From: JBQTIM01 sp052388135
GTDB taxonomy: Bacteria; Elusimicrobiota; Elusimicrobia; FEN-1173
Length of the DNA stretch: 38,241 nucleotides
Assembly (NCBI GenBank): GCA_052388135.1
Contig: JBQTIM010000123.1
Coordinates: 1-38,241, forward strand
Direction: 5' to 3'
Made by a program: the position numbers and the translations under genes. The notes under the pieces are model-generated. The model did no database searches. It was not told where the DNA came from and worked only from the letters and a program-made list of their open reading frames with translations. Each line of letters begins with the position of its first letter. The stretch's first letter is position 1. Below, one piece after another: positions 1 to 7,145 of the stretch.

Positions 1-309
1 CGGCCGCGGGTTGCCCGCTTGAGGCCGAGGCGTCAGCGTGCCCGCTTCCAAAAAACCGAACCCGAGCGTTTCCAAACCCGGCAAAACCTCGGCGTTTTTG
101 TCGAAGCCGGCCGCCAGGCCGACGGGGGTGGAAAACGACAGGCCCCCGAGCGACACGCGCAGGGCCGGCTCGTCCACGCGGTGCATCCGGTTCAACGGGG
201 GTGGCGCGGGAGGCTGGGCGGCGAGTTTGAGAAAAAAAACGGCCCATCGGTGGGCGGTTTCCGGATCGAGGGAGAAAAGCAACGGCCGCAGGGCCCGCCG
301 CCAGATCAT
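1..309 (-). CDS. pyrD: Dihydroorotate dehydrogenase (class 2), N-terminal part
   Basis: N-terminal 103 codons of a gene whose 3' end lies beyond base 1. It should oxidise dihydroorotate to orotate, the fourth step of UMP synthesis; class 2 enzymes sit on the inner membrane and use quinone. What I see is a short amphipathic N-terminus followed by GLAAGFDKNAE (about residues 68-78) and GFLEAGTLTPRPQAGNPRP at the cut end. These match the FMN and substrate-binding start of the class 2 family. ATG at 309 is the only plausible start, because the upstream in-frame stretch has no ATG, GTG or TTG before the pyrC stop. It lies 98 bases downstream of pyrC and so probably belongs to the same transcript. 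No clear Shine-Dalgarno sequence precedes it. Confidence 0.88.
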   Translation of the reverse strand, partial: MIWRRALRPLLFSLDPETAHRWAVFFLKLAAQPPAPPPLNRMHRVDEPALRVSLGGLSFSTPVGLAAGFDKNAEVLPGLETLGFGFLEAGTLTPRPQAGNPRP

Positions 310-407
310 GGGCGCGCGCGAACCGGCGGGGAAGCGGGCGCGGCCTCCGCGCTCGCGGGCCGCGCCGCCGGCGGCGAACCGGCCGCGGGAACGGGAAAAT
401 CTCGCAA

Positions 408-1730
408 CTAGGCGGGCCGGAGCACGTCCCGGCGGAAGACCACCCGGCCGCCCACCAAAACCGCCTGCGCGAACCCGCGGAGCGTCCAGCCCAGAAACGG
501 CGTGTTGCGGCTCTTGGAGCTGAAGGAGGTGAGCGTCCTTTCCTCCTTCGGATCGATGAGCACCACGTCCGCCGGTTCGCCTTCGGTCAGCGTGCCCGCC
601 GGAATCTTGAGGATGCGGGCCGGGTTGAGAGACAGGCGGCGGATGGCCTCGGGCCAGGAAAGAATGTTCTTCTCGACGAGCTGCGTGACGGTGAGGGGGA
701 GGAGGGTCTCCAGGCCGATGATGCCGAAGGGAGCCGCGGAGAATTCCTGCTCCTTGGAGGCCTTGGTGTGGGGCGCGTGGTCGGAGGCGATGGCGTCTAT
801 GGTGCCGTCGGCCAGGCCGTCCAAGAGAGCCTGGCGGTCCTCCTCGGCGCGCAGGGGCGGGTTCATCTTGGCGTTGGCGCCGTACTGAGCCACGGCGTCC
901 TCGGTCAGCGTGAAATGGTGGGGAGCGGCCTCCGCCGTGACCCGCAGGCCGCGTTTCTTGGCTTGGCGCACCAGCGCCACCGTGTCCCGCGAGGAAACGT
1001 GGGCGAGGTGCAGGCGCGCGCCCGTCAGCTCCGCCAAAGCGATGTTGCGGGCCACGGCCGCGGACTCGGCCTGCCGGGGAACGCCCTTGTAACCCAGGCG
1101 CGTGGACAGAGGCCCCTCGTTCATGACGCCGTCCGCCATCAGGAACGGGTCCTCCGAATGCTCGATGATGGGAATGTCGAAAAGCTTCACGTACTCCATG
1201 GCGCGGCGCAGGAGCTGGCTGTTGGCCACCGGGGAACCGTCGTCGGAAACGGCCACGCAGCCCGCCGCCACCAGCGCCCCGATCTCGGCCATGGCCTCGC
1301 CGGCGCGGCCCACCGTGACGGCGCCCACGGGCCAGACGCGCACGGCCCCGCTTTCGGCGGCCTTGCGGCGGACGAACTCGATGTGGGAGGGCGTGTCCAT
1401 GGGCGGCTCGGTGTTGGGCATGGCGGCCACGCTGGTCACGCCGCCGGCGGCCGCGGCGCGGGTGCCGGTCTCTATGGTCTCGGCATTCTCGCGGCCCGGC
1501 TCGCGCAAGTGAACGTGCATGTCCACCAGGCCCGGCGCCACGATGAGGCGGTCCGCCTCCAGGACGAGGGCGCCCTTGGGCGCCGGGACGCCGCGCCCCA
1601 CGCGGGCGATGCGGCCGTCCTCCACCAAAACGTCCATCTCGCCGTCGCGGCCGTTGGCCGGGTCCACCACGCGCCCGCCCCGGATGAGGATGGGGCCGGT
1701 CTCCGTGCGGGCCTCCTTTTGCGCGTTCAC
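408..1730 (-). CDS. pyrC: Dihydroorotase (class I)
   Basis: Cyclises N-carbamoyl-L-aspartate to dihydroorotate, step three of UMP synthesis, in the cytoplasm. The 440-residue length fits the class I (long) dihydroorotases. Visible motifs are DMHVHLREPG with zinc ligands H72 and H74, SDDGSP near 162-167, EHSEDP with H191, HLAHVSS with H244, and IASDHAPH with D317. All expected metal and catalytic residues appear present, so I read it as active rather than as a pseudo-dihydroorotase that only scaffolds PyrB. The start is GTG at 1730, which overlaps the pyrB stop as GTGA. A GGAG sequence lies about 8 bases upstream of that start, inside pyrB. Confidence 0.95.
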   Translation of the reverse strand: MNAQKEARTETGPILIRGGRVVDPANGRDGEMDVLVEDGRIARVGRGVPAPKGALVLEADRLIVAPGLVDMHVHLREPGRENAETIETGTRAAAAGGVTSVAAMPNTEPPMDTPSHIEFVRRKAAESGAVRVWPVGAVTVGRAGEAMAEIGALVAAGCVAVSDDGSPVANSQLLRRAMEYVKLFDIPIIEHSEDPFLMADGVMNEGPLSTRLGYKGVPRQAESAAVARNIALAELTGARLHLAHVSSRDTVALVRQAKKRGLRVTAEAAPHHFTLTEDAVAQYGANAKMNPPLRAEEDRQALLDGLADGTIDAIASDHAPHTKASKEQEFSAAPFGIIGLETLLPLTVTQLVEKNILSWPEAIRRLSLNPARILKIPAGTLTEGEPADVVLIDPKEERTLTSFSSKSRNTPFLGWTLRGFAQAVLVGGRVVFRRDVLRPA

Positions 1731-2704
1731 GAGAGCTTCTCCGCCGGCTCAGGCTTCTTGGCCTTGAGCATGGCCTCGTCGGACGCCAGGCCGCGGCCCG
1801 AAAAAAGGTAGAGGACGGCCATGCGCACGGCGATGCCGTTGGTCACCTGCTCGAGGATGACCGAGCGCGGGCCGTCGGCGGCGTCGGAGGAAATTTCCAC
1901 CCCGCGGTTCATGGGTCCCGGGTGAAGCACGAGACAGTCGGGCCGTGCCCCGCGGAGCCTCTCGGCGGTCACGCCGTAGAGGGCCGTGTATTCCCGCAGG
2001 CTGGGGAACAGGTGCTCCTTCTGCCGCTCCCTCTGCAGGCGCAGGACGTTCACCACGTCCGCGTCCTCCAGCGCCTCCTCGAGCTTGTAGCACACGCGGA
2101 CCTTGCCGCCGAAGGCCTGATCCGCCCCCGCGGGGATCAGCGTGGCCGGCCCGCAGAGCGTCACGCGGGCGCCCATCTTGGCCAGGCCCCAGAGGTTCGA
2201 ACGGGCCACGCGGGAATGGAGGATGTCGCCGACGATGGCCACGTGCAGGCCCTCGATGCGCTTCTTCTTGTCGCGGATGGTGTAGAGGTCCAGCAGGCCC
2301 TGGGTGGGGTGCTCGTGGGAGCCGTCGCCCGCGTTGATGACGTGGGCCTTCACCTCGGGGGCGATGAGGTCCGGCGCGCCGGAGGTGCCGTGGCGCAGGA
2401 CGATGTAATCCACTTTCATGGCCTCCAAATTTTTCACGGTGTCCAGGAGGGATTCCCCCTTGCTCACGGAGCTGGCGGGGATGGAGATGTCCAGCGTGTC
2501 GGCGGACAGGCGCTTGGCCGCCAGCTCGAAGGACGTGCGCGTGCGCGTGGAGGGCTCGAAGAACAGGAGCGCCACCGTCTTCCCGCGCAGGGCGGGAACT
2601 TTTTTGATGGACCGCATGAAGACGTCCTTCATGGGGCGCGCCTGGTCCAAAACGCGCTCGATCTGGAGGCGGGAGAGATGCTCGAGCCCGAGGAGGTCCT
2701 TCAC
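1727..2704 (-). CDS. pyrB: Aspartate carbamoyltransferase, catalytic chain
   Basis: Transfers the carbamoyl group from carbamoyl phosphate to aspartate, the committed step of pyrimidine synthesis. The 325 residues are normal for the catalytic chain. Carbamoyl-phosphate-binding FEPSTRTRTSFE lies at 49-60, followed by the SKGES loop, HPTQ and the HPGPMNRG motif near the C-terminus. No regulatory chain gene (pyrI) is visible nearby, so a simple trimer or a PyrB-PyrC assembly is likely. GTG at 2704 overlaps the pyrR stop by GTGA, and its own stop overlaps the pyrC start in the same way, so pyrR-pyrB-pyrC look translationally coupled. No carAB gene for carbamoyl phosphate synthesis is present in the window. 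Confidence 0.96.
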   Translation of the reverse strand: MKDLLGLEHLSRLQIERVLDQARPMKDVFMRSIKKVPALRGKTVALLFFEPSTRTRTSFELAAKRLSADTLDISIPASSVSKGESLLDTVKNLEAMKVDYIVLRHGTSGAPDLIAPEVKAHVINAGDGSHEHPTQGLLDLYTIRDKKKRIEGLHVAIVGDILHSRVARSNLWGLAKMGARVTLCGPATLIPAGADQAFGGKVRVCYKLEEALEDADVVNVLRLQRERQKEHLFPSLREYTALYGVTAERLRGARPDCLVLHPGPMNRGVEISSDAADGPRSVILEQVTNGIAVRMAVLYLFSGRGLASDEAMLKAKKPEPAEKLS

Positions 2705-3270
2705 GCGGTCTCCCGCGCCGTGGACTTCTTGCCCGTGGTCATCCAGACGGCGTCCTCGCCGTCCACCTCCTCCAGGCGGACCTCCAGGGTGTCTCGCGCA
2801 GAAGTAGCGATGGTATCCCCCACAAAATCCGGGGAGATGGGCAGCTCGCGGTGGCCGCGGTCCGCCAGCACGGCCAGGCAGACGCGGCGGGGGCGCCCGA
2901 AATCCATGAGCTGGTCCAGGGCGCAGCGGATGGTCCGGCCCGTGAACAGAACGTCGTCCACCAAGAGGATGGATTTGCCGCTGATGTCGAAGGGGATGTC
3001 GGTGTCGTGGACGACGGGATGATGGGACGTTTCGCTCATGTCGTCGCGGTAGAGGGTGATGTCGAGGCTGCCCACGGGCAGGGCGGGCGCGCCCAGGTCC
3101 CGGAGGCGGAGCGCCAGCCGGCGCGCCAGGGGAACGCCGCGGCGCTGAATGCCCACGAAGGCCCAGTCGGAGCGGGGCTCCGACAGGCGGCTAAGAATCT
3201 TGCCCGCCAACCCCTCCACGGCCGCTTTCACTTGCGCGTCCGTCCAGATTTTCGTTCCGAGGGCGGCCAC
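2701..3270 (-). CDS. pyrR: PyrR, pyrimidine operon attenuation regulator / uracil phosphoribosyltransferase
   Basis: PyrR proteins bind pyr mRNA in response to UMP and PRPP and promote transcription termination; many also convert uracil to UMP. The 189-residue protein has the PRPP-binding signature VDDVLFTGRT at 104-113 and the conserved IQRRGVPLA segment at 41-49, both typical of PyrR. It is the first of the pyr genes but sits inside a longer run, with its GTG start only three bases after the purD stop. I see no PyrR-binding leader or terminator in front of it. If it regulates this run, its RNA target must lie further upstream, inside a coding region, or elsewhere in the genome. GTG at 3270 is chosen because it follows purD directly. 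Confidence 0.92.
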   Translation of the reverse strand: MAALGTKIWTDAQVKAAVEGLAGKILSRLSEPRSDWAFVGIQRRGVPLARRLALRLRDLGAPALPVGSLDITLYRDDMSETSHHPVVHDTDIPFDISGKSILLVDDVLFTGRTIRCALDQLMDFGRPRRVCLAVLADRGHRELPISPDFVGDTIATSARDTLEVRLEEVDGEDAVWMTTGKKSTARETA

Positions 3271-3273
3271 GCG

Positions 3274-4554
3274 TCAGGACCCCAGAGCCTTGGAAGCGAT
3301 GTCCTTCCGGTAATGGGCGCCTTCGAACCGGATCTTCTCCACCGCGTCGTAGGCTTTTTTCCGCGCGGAGGCCAGGTCGGACCCCAGGCCGGTCACGCCC
3401 AGAACGCGGCCGCCGGCCGTGCGCAAGGGCTCGTTGGAGGCCCCGCGCATGGTCCCCGCGTGGAACACCAGAACGTCGGGCCCGAAATCCGGCTTGTCCA
3501 GGCCCGTGATGACGCGGCCTTTGTTGAAGGCGCCCGGGTAGCCCGCCGACGCCATGGCCACGCAAACCGAGGCCGCGTCCTTCACCCGCAAAGTCACGTC
3601 CTTCAAACGCCGCGCCTCGGTGGCCTCCAGAAGGTCCATCAAATAGCTCTGCACCAGGGGCAGGACGGCTTGCGTTTCCGGATCCCCGAAACGGACGTTG
3701 AACTCCAAGACGACGGGGCCCTTGGCCGTGAGCATCAGGCCGAAGTAAATGACGCCCCGGTAATCGAGTTTCTCGACGGCCAGCCCGCGCAGGAAAGGCT
3801 CGAAAATTTTCGTCTCGATGGTTTTCCAAAGCTCGGGCGTGAGGAGGGGCGCGGGAGCGTAGGCGCCCATGCCGCCCGTGTTGGGCCCGCGGTCGCCGTC
3901 GTAAACGCGCTTGTGGTCCTGGCTGGGCGGAAAAGGAAGGAGGGCCTCTCCGTCGCAAAGGGCCATGACACTGACCTCCTGGCCTTCCAGAATCTCCTCG
4001 ATGACGATCTGCCGGCCGGCGTCTCCGAACTCCTCCATGATCGCCACGGCCGACAGCACGCCCGCCTTGTCGGGACACACGATGACGCCCTTGCCTCCGG
4101 CCAGGCCCGACGCTTTCACCACCCGCATGTTTTCCTTCCACTGGGCGGAGTTCACGAACGCCGCCGCGGCCTGGGGCGAAGGGAAGATCTCGAACTCCGC
4201 CGTGGGGATCCCGTGTTTCTTCATGAATTCCTTGGCGAAGGCCTTGCTGCTTTCCAGGCGCGCCGCCGCGGCTCCGGGGCCGAACACGCGGCCGCCCTCG
4301 GCGCGGACCCAGTCCGCCACGCCCGCCGCCAGGGGCGCCTCGGGGCCCACCACGGTGAAGTCTATGGTGTTGTGCCGGACGAAGGACATGAGGGCGCCGT
4401 GGTCCAGTTCCAGCGGCACGCAGGTGCCCAGGGCCGCCATGCCGGGGTTGCCCGGCCCGCAGAAAAGAGTGGTGACTTCCGGGCTTTTCTTGAGCGCCCA
4501 GGCCAGGGCGTGTTCCCGGCCGCCGCCGCCGATGAGGAGGACTGTTTTTTTCAT
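3274..4554 (-). CDS. purD: Phosphoribosylamine-glycine ligase (GARS)
   Basis: ATP-grasp ligase joining phosphoribosylamine to glycine, step two of IMP synthesis. The 426 residues match monofunctional bacterial PurD. The N-terminus carries MKKTVLLIGGGGREHALAWA. The ATP-grasp core includes GLAGGKGVIV, GGMGAYAPAPLL and the metal-binding EFNVRFGDPET. The ATG at 4554 starts one base after the purF stop (TGA at 4556-4558), so the two are very likely co-translated. PurD takes the unstable product of PurF, which makes the adjacency functionally sensible. Nothing is unusual in length or motifs. Confidence 0.96.
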   Translation of the reverse strand: MKKTVLLIGGGGREHALAWALKKSPEVTTLFCGPGNPGMAALGTCVPLELDHGALMSFVRHNTIDFTVVGPEAPLAAGVADWVRAEGGRVFGPGAAAARLESSKAFAKEFMKKHGIPTAEFEIFPSPQAAAAFVNSAQWKENMRVVKASGLAGGKGVIVCPDKAGVLSAVAIMEEFGDAGRQIVIEEILEGQEVSVMALCDGEALLPFPPSQDHKRVYDGDRGPNTGGMGAYAPAPLLTPELWKTIETKIFEPFLRGLAVEKLDYRGVIYFGLMLTAKGPVVLEFNVRFGDPETQAVLPLVQSYLMDLLEATEARRLKDVTLRVKDAASVCVAMASAGYPGAFNKGRVITGLDKPDFGPDVLVFHAGTMRGASNEPLRTAGGRVLGVTGLGSDLASARKKAYDAVEKIRFEGAHYRKDIASKALGS

Positions 4555-4555
4555 C

Positions 4556-5959
4556 TCAAGAGCACGAAGGGGTCGCGCCCGCGGGCACGGGAATGGGATA
4601 GCGGTCGGTGAAGCAGGCCGCGCAGAAACCCTTGGGGTTCATGCCCGTGGCCTCGAGCATTCCTTCCAGGCTCAAATACTTCAAACTGTCGGCGCCGACG
4701 AACCGGCGGATCTGCTCCACGGACATGCGGGAGCCGATGAGTTCCTTCTTGGTGGGCGTGTCGATGCCGTAGAAGCAGGGGCCCACCACCGGAGGAGAGC
4801 TGACGCGCATGTGGATCTGTTTGGCGCCGGCCCGGCGCAGCATGCGGATGATCTTCCGGCTGGTGGTGCCTCGCACGATGGAGTCGTCCACCAGCACCAC
4901 CTTCTTTCCGGCCAGGGCCTGGGGCACGGGGCTGTATTTCATGCGCGCGCCGAAATCGCGGATGGACTGCCTGGGCTCGATGAACGTGCGCCCCACGTAA
5001 TGGCTGCGGATCATGCCGAGCTCCAGGGGCAGGCCCGACTCCTCGGCGTAGCCGACGGCGGCGACGGTGGCCGAATCCGGCACGGACATCACCATATCGG
5101 CGGGCGCCGGCGCTTCCCGCGCCAGCTGGCGGCCCATCTCGCGGCGGACCTCATAAACGCTTTTGCCGAAGATCTGGCTGTCGGGCCGGGAAAAATAAAC
5201 GAACTCGAACACGCAGCGCGCCGGCTGGGGCGCCGGCGGCAGCCGCCCCACGGAACGCAGGCCCTTGGCGTCCAGCCGCACGATCTCGCCCGGCTCCACC
5301 TCGCGGATCAGCTGCGCGCCCAGGATGTCGAACGCGCAGGTCTCCGACGCGGCCACGTGAGAGCCGTTGAGCCGGCCCAGGTGCAGGGGCCGCACACCCC
5401 AGGGGTCGCGCACGGCGTAGACGGCGTCGAAGGTGGCCAGGGTGATGGAATAAGCGCCCTGCACCTGCGCGAAAGCCTCGCGGAAAGCGCCCACCAAGTC
5501 CTTCGACTGGGATTTGGCGATGAGGTGCAGGAGCACCTCGCTGTCGGCCGAAGTCTGGAAAATGGAGCCGTCCTTCTCCAGCTTTTTGCGGAGGATGTGG
5601 GCGTTGGTCAGGTTGCCGTTGTGGGCCAGGGCCAGGTAGCCGCGGGCCGTGTTCACCACCAAAGGCTGGGCGTTGATCAGGGTGGACTCGCCGGCCGTGG
5701 CGTAGCGCACGTGGCCGATGGCGGCGCGGCCCTTGAGCTTGTCGACGGTCTCTTCCCGGCGGAACACGTCGGCCACCAGGCCCATCCCCACGTGGGTGTA
5801 AAAGCGCTTGCCGTCGGAGCTCACGATGCCCGCCGACTCCTGGCCGCGGTGCTGGAGCTGGTGCAGGCCCAAATAGGCCAGGCGCGCCGCCTCGGGATGG
5901 TTGAAGATCCCGAAGACGCCGCAATGGTCCCGCAATTTGTCCAAGGGAGGCGCGATCAT
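4556..5959 (-). CDS. purF: Amidophosphoribosyltransferase, Fe-S type
   Basis: Committed step of purine synthesis: PRPP plus glutamine gives phosphoribosylamine. I start it at ATG 5959, which shares one base with the purQ stop (TGATG); the reading frame remains open upstream but is only shadow. The 467-residue product has an N-terminal class II glutaminase domain with nucleophile Cys13 (DHCGVFGIF), implying removal of a 12-residue propeptide as in Bacillus subtilis. The C-terminal phosphoribosyltransferase domain has VLVDDSIVRGTTS at 355-367. C249, C395, C446 and C449 align in context with the four [4Fe-4S] ligands of the Bacillus-type enzyme. Such enzymes are oxygen sensitive, so an anaerobic or low-oxygen lifestyle is possible. 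Confidence 0.96.
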   Translation of the reverse strand: MIAPPLDKLRDHCGVFGIFNHPEAARLAYLGLHQLQHRGQESAGIVSSDGKRFYTHVGMGLVADVFRREETVDKLKGRAAIGHVRYATAGESTLINAQPLVVNTARGYLALAHNGNLTNAHILRKKLEKDGSIFQTSADSEVLLHLIAKSQSKDLVGAFREAFAQVQGAYSITLATFDAVYAVRDPWGVRPLHLGRLNGSHVAASETCAFDILGAQLIREVEPGEIVRLDAKGLRSVGRLPPAPQPARCVFEFVYFSRPDSQIFGKSVYEVRREMGRQLAREAPAPADMVMSVPDSATVAAVGYAEESGLPLELGMIRSHYVGRTFIEPRQSIRDFGARMKYSPVPQALAGKKVVLVDDSIVRGTTSRKIIRMLRRAGAKQIHMRVSSPPVVGPCFYGIDTPTKKELIGSRMSVEQIRRFVGADSLKYLSLEGMLEATGMNPKGFCAACFTDRYPIPVPAGATPSCS

Positions 5960-6756
5960 CAAATGTCCTTCTTCGCGTAACGCACGGCGTTCTTGAAAAG
6001 GATGAGCCCCGGGCCGTGCCGGCCTCCGGCCCGCAGGCGCGTCCAGGCGGGATGCTGGCGGGCGAAGGCGTAGCGCTCGGGATGCGGCATGAGGCCCAGC
6101 ACGTTGCCCTGGGCGTTGCAGACGCCGGCGACGCCGCCGCGGGAGCCGTTGGGGTTGGCCGGATAGCCGGCGCGGCGGCCCCGCCCGTCCACGTAGCGAA
6201 AGGCGATCTGCCGGTTTTTCTCCAAAAGACGGTAAAGGCCGTCGGACTCGGGGACGAACTTCCCCTCGCCGTGGGCGACGGGCAGCGGAAAGACCTCGGG
6301 CAGTCCCTTGACGAAGGGACATCGGGCGGGTTCGGTTTTCAAATGGATCCACCGGCACTCGAACTTGCCCGAATCGTTGGCCGTGAGGGTCGCGGTGAGG
6401 CGGTCGTCCCACAGGTCCAGTCCGGGCAGCAGACCGCATTTTACCAAAACTTGGAACCCGTTGCAGACGCCGATGACCGGCTTGCGGGCGCGCAGGAATT
6501 CCTCCAGCGGCTCCCGCAGGTGGTTCAAAAGCTTGTTGGCCAGAACTTTGCCCGAAGCGATGTCGTCGCCGAAGGAAAAGCCGCCGGGAATCGCCAGCAG
6601 CTGGTAGTCCTTCAGCTTTTTCTCTCCGCCGATGAGGGCGTTGACGTGCACGCGCTCCGGCGCGGCGCCCGCCTCTTCCAGGGCGAGGGCCGTCTCCTCG
6701 TCGCAATTGGTGCCGGCGCAGCGCAGGACCAACGCCTTGACGGGAGCTTTGCTCAT
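5959..6756 (-). CDS. purQ: FGAM synthase glutaminase subunit
   Basis: Class I glutamine amidotransferase that supplies ammonia to PurL for converting FGAR to FGAM. The 265 residues are somewhat longer than the roughly 225-residue Bacillus form. The triad is visible: nucleophile C98 in PVIGVCNGFQ, and H225 and E227 in GLMPHPER. The conserved N-terminal LRCAGTNCDEE is also present. ATG at 6756 overlaps the stop of the GNAT gene by ATGA, and the stop shares a base with the purF start. It works with the small PurL and PurS encoded just upstream, and is separated from purL only by the GNAT gene. Confidence 0.95.
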   Translation of the reverse strand: MSKAPVKALVLRCAGTNCDEETALALEEAGAAPERVHVNALIGGEKKLKDYQLLAIPGGFSFGDDIASGKVLANKLLNHLREPLEEFLRARKPVIGVCNGFQVLVKCGLLPGLDLWDDRLTATLTANDSGKFECRWIHLKTEPARCPFVKGLPEVFPLPVAHGEGKFVPESDGLYRLLEKNRQIAFRYVDGRGRRAGYPANPNGSRGGVAGVCNAQGNVLGLMPHPERYAFARQHPAWTRLRAGGRHGPGLILFKNAVRYAKKDI

Positions 6757-7145
6757 TTCCCGTTCCAGAACAAGGCGTATTTTTCGTTGAGCGTCGGCAT
6801 GAAGTTCAGCTTCTCGAAGAATTCGCGGGCGGACGTCACCACCAGCACTTGCCGGATGTTCCGGCGCTTGGCCTCGTCGAGGGCGGCGCGCACCAGCTGC
6901 TCGCCGCAGCCCCGGCCCCGGTGCGCGGCCTCCACGGCCAGCGTCCGCAGCTCGGCGATCTTGGGGCCGTAGACCTCCAGGCAGCAGCAGCCCACCACGC
7001 GGCCGTCGGCCTCGTAAACCCAAAAGCTTCCCAGAAGCTCCTTCAGTTCCTGGATGTCGCGCGGCAAAAGCTTGTCCAGGTTCTCGTCGATGAGGGTCTG
7101 GATGGCGGGGATGTCCGCCGGCGTCGCCTTTCGAATTCCGTTCAC
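6753..7145 (-). CDS. GNAT-family N-acetyltransferase, ArgA-like
   Basis: A single-domain GNAT protein of 130 residues. It starts with IRKATPADIPAIQTLID and carries the acetyl-CoA-binding A motif AHRGRGCGEQLV at about 74-85, then TSAREFFEKLNF near 104-115. The VYGPKIAELRTLAV segment (58-71) resembles the acetyltransferase part of N-acetylglutamate synthases. A short NAGS-like enzyme for arginine synthesis is therefore plausible, but substrate specificity cannot be read from sequence alone. GTG at 7145 overlaps the purL stop by GTGA and its stop overlaps purQ by ATGA, so it is translated between two subunits of one complex. No arginine gene is present in the window. Confidence 0.85.
   Translation of the reverse strand: MNGIRKATPADIPAIQTLIDENLDKLLPRDIQELKELLGSFWVYEADGRVVGCCCLEVYGPKIAELRTLAVEAAHRGRGCGEQLVRAALDEAKRRNIRQVLVVTSAREFFEKLNFMPTLNEKYALFWNGK

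Noticed and set aside
19..523. Plus-strand frames over the first 500 bases
   Set aside because: The minus strand there encodes the pyrD N-terminus and the pyrC C-terminus with clear motifs.
3911..5980. A 689-codon plus-strand frame opposite purD and purF
   Set aside because: Antisense shadow with low-complexity translation; both minus-strand genes are well supported.
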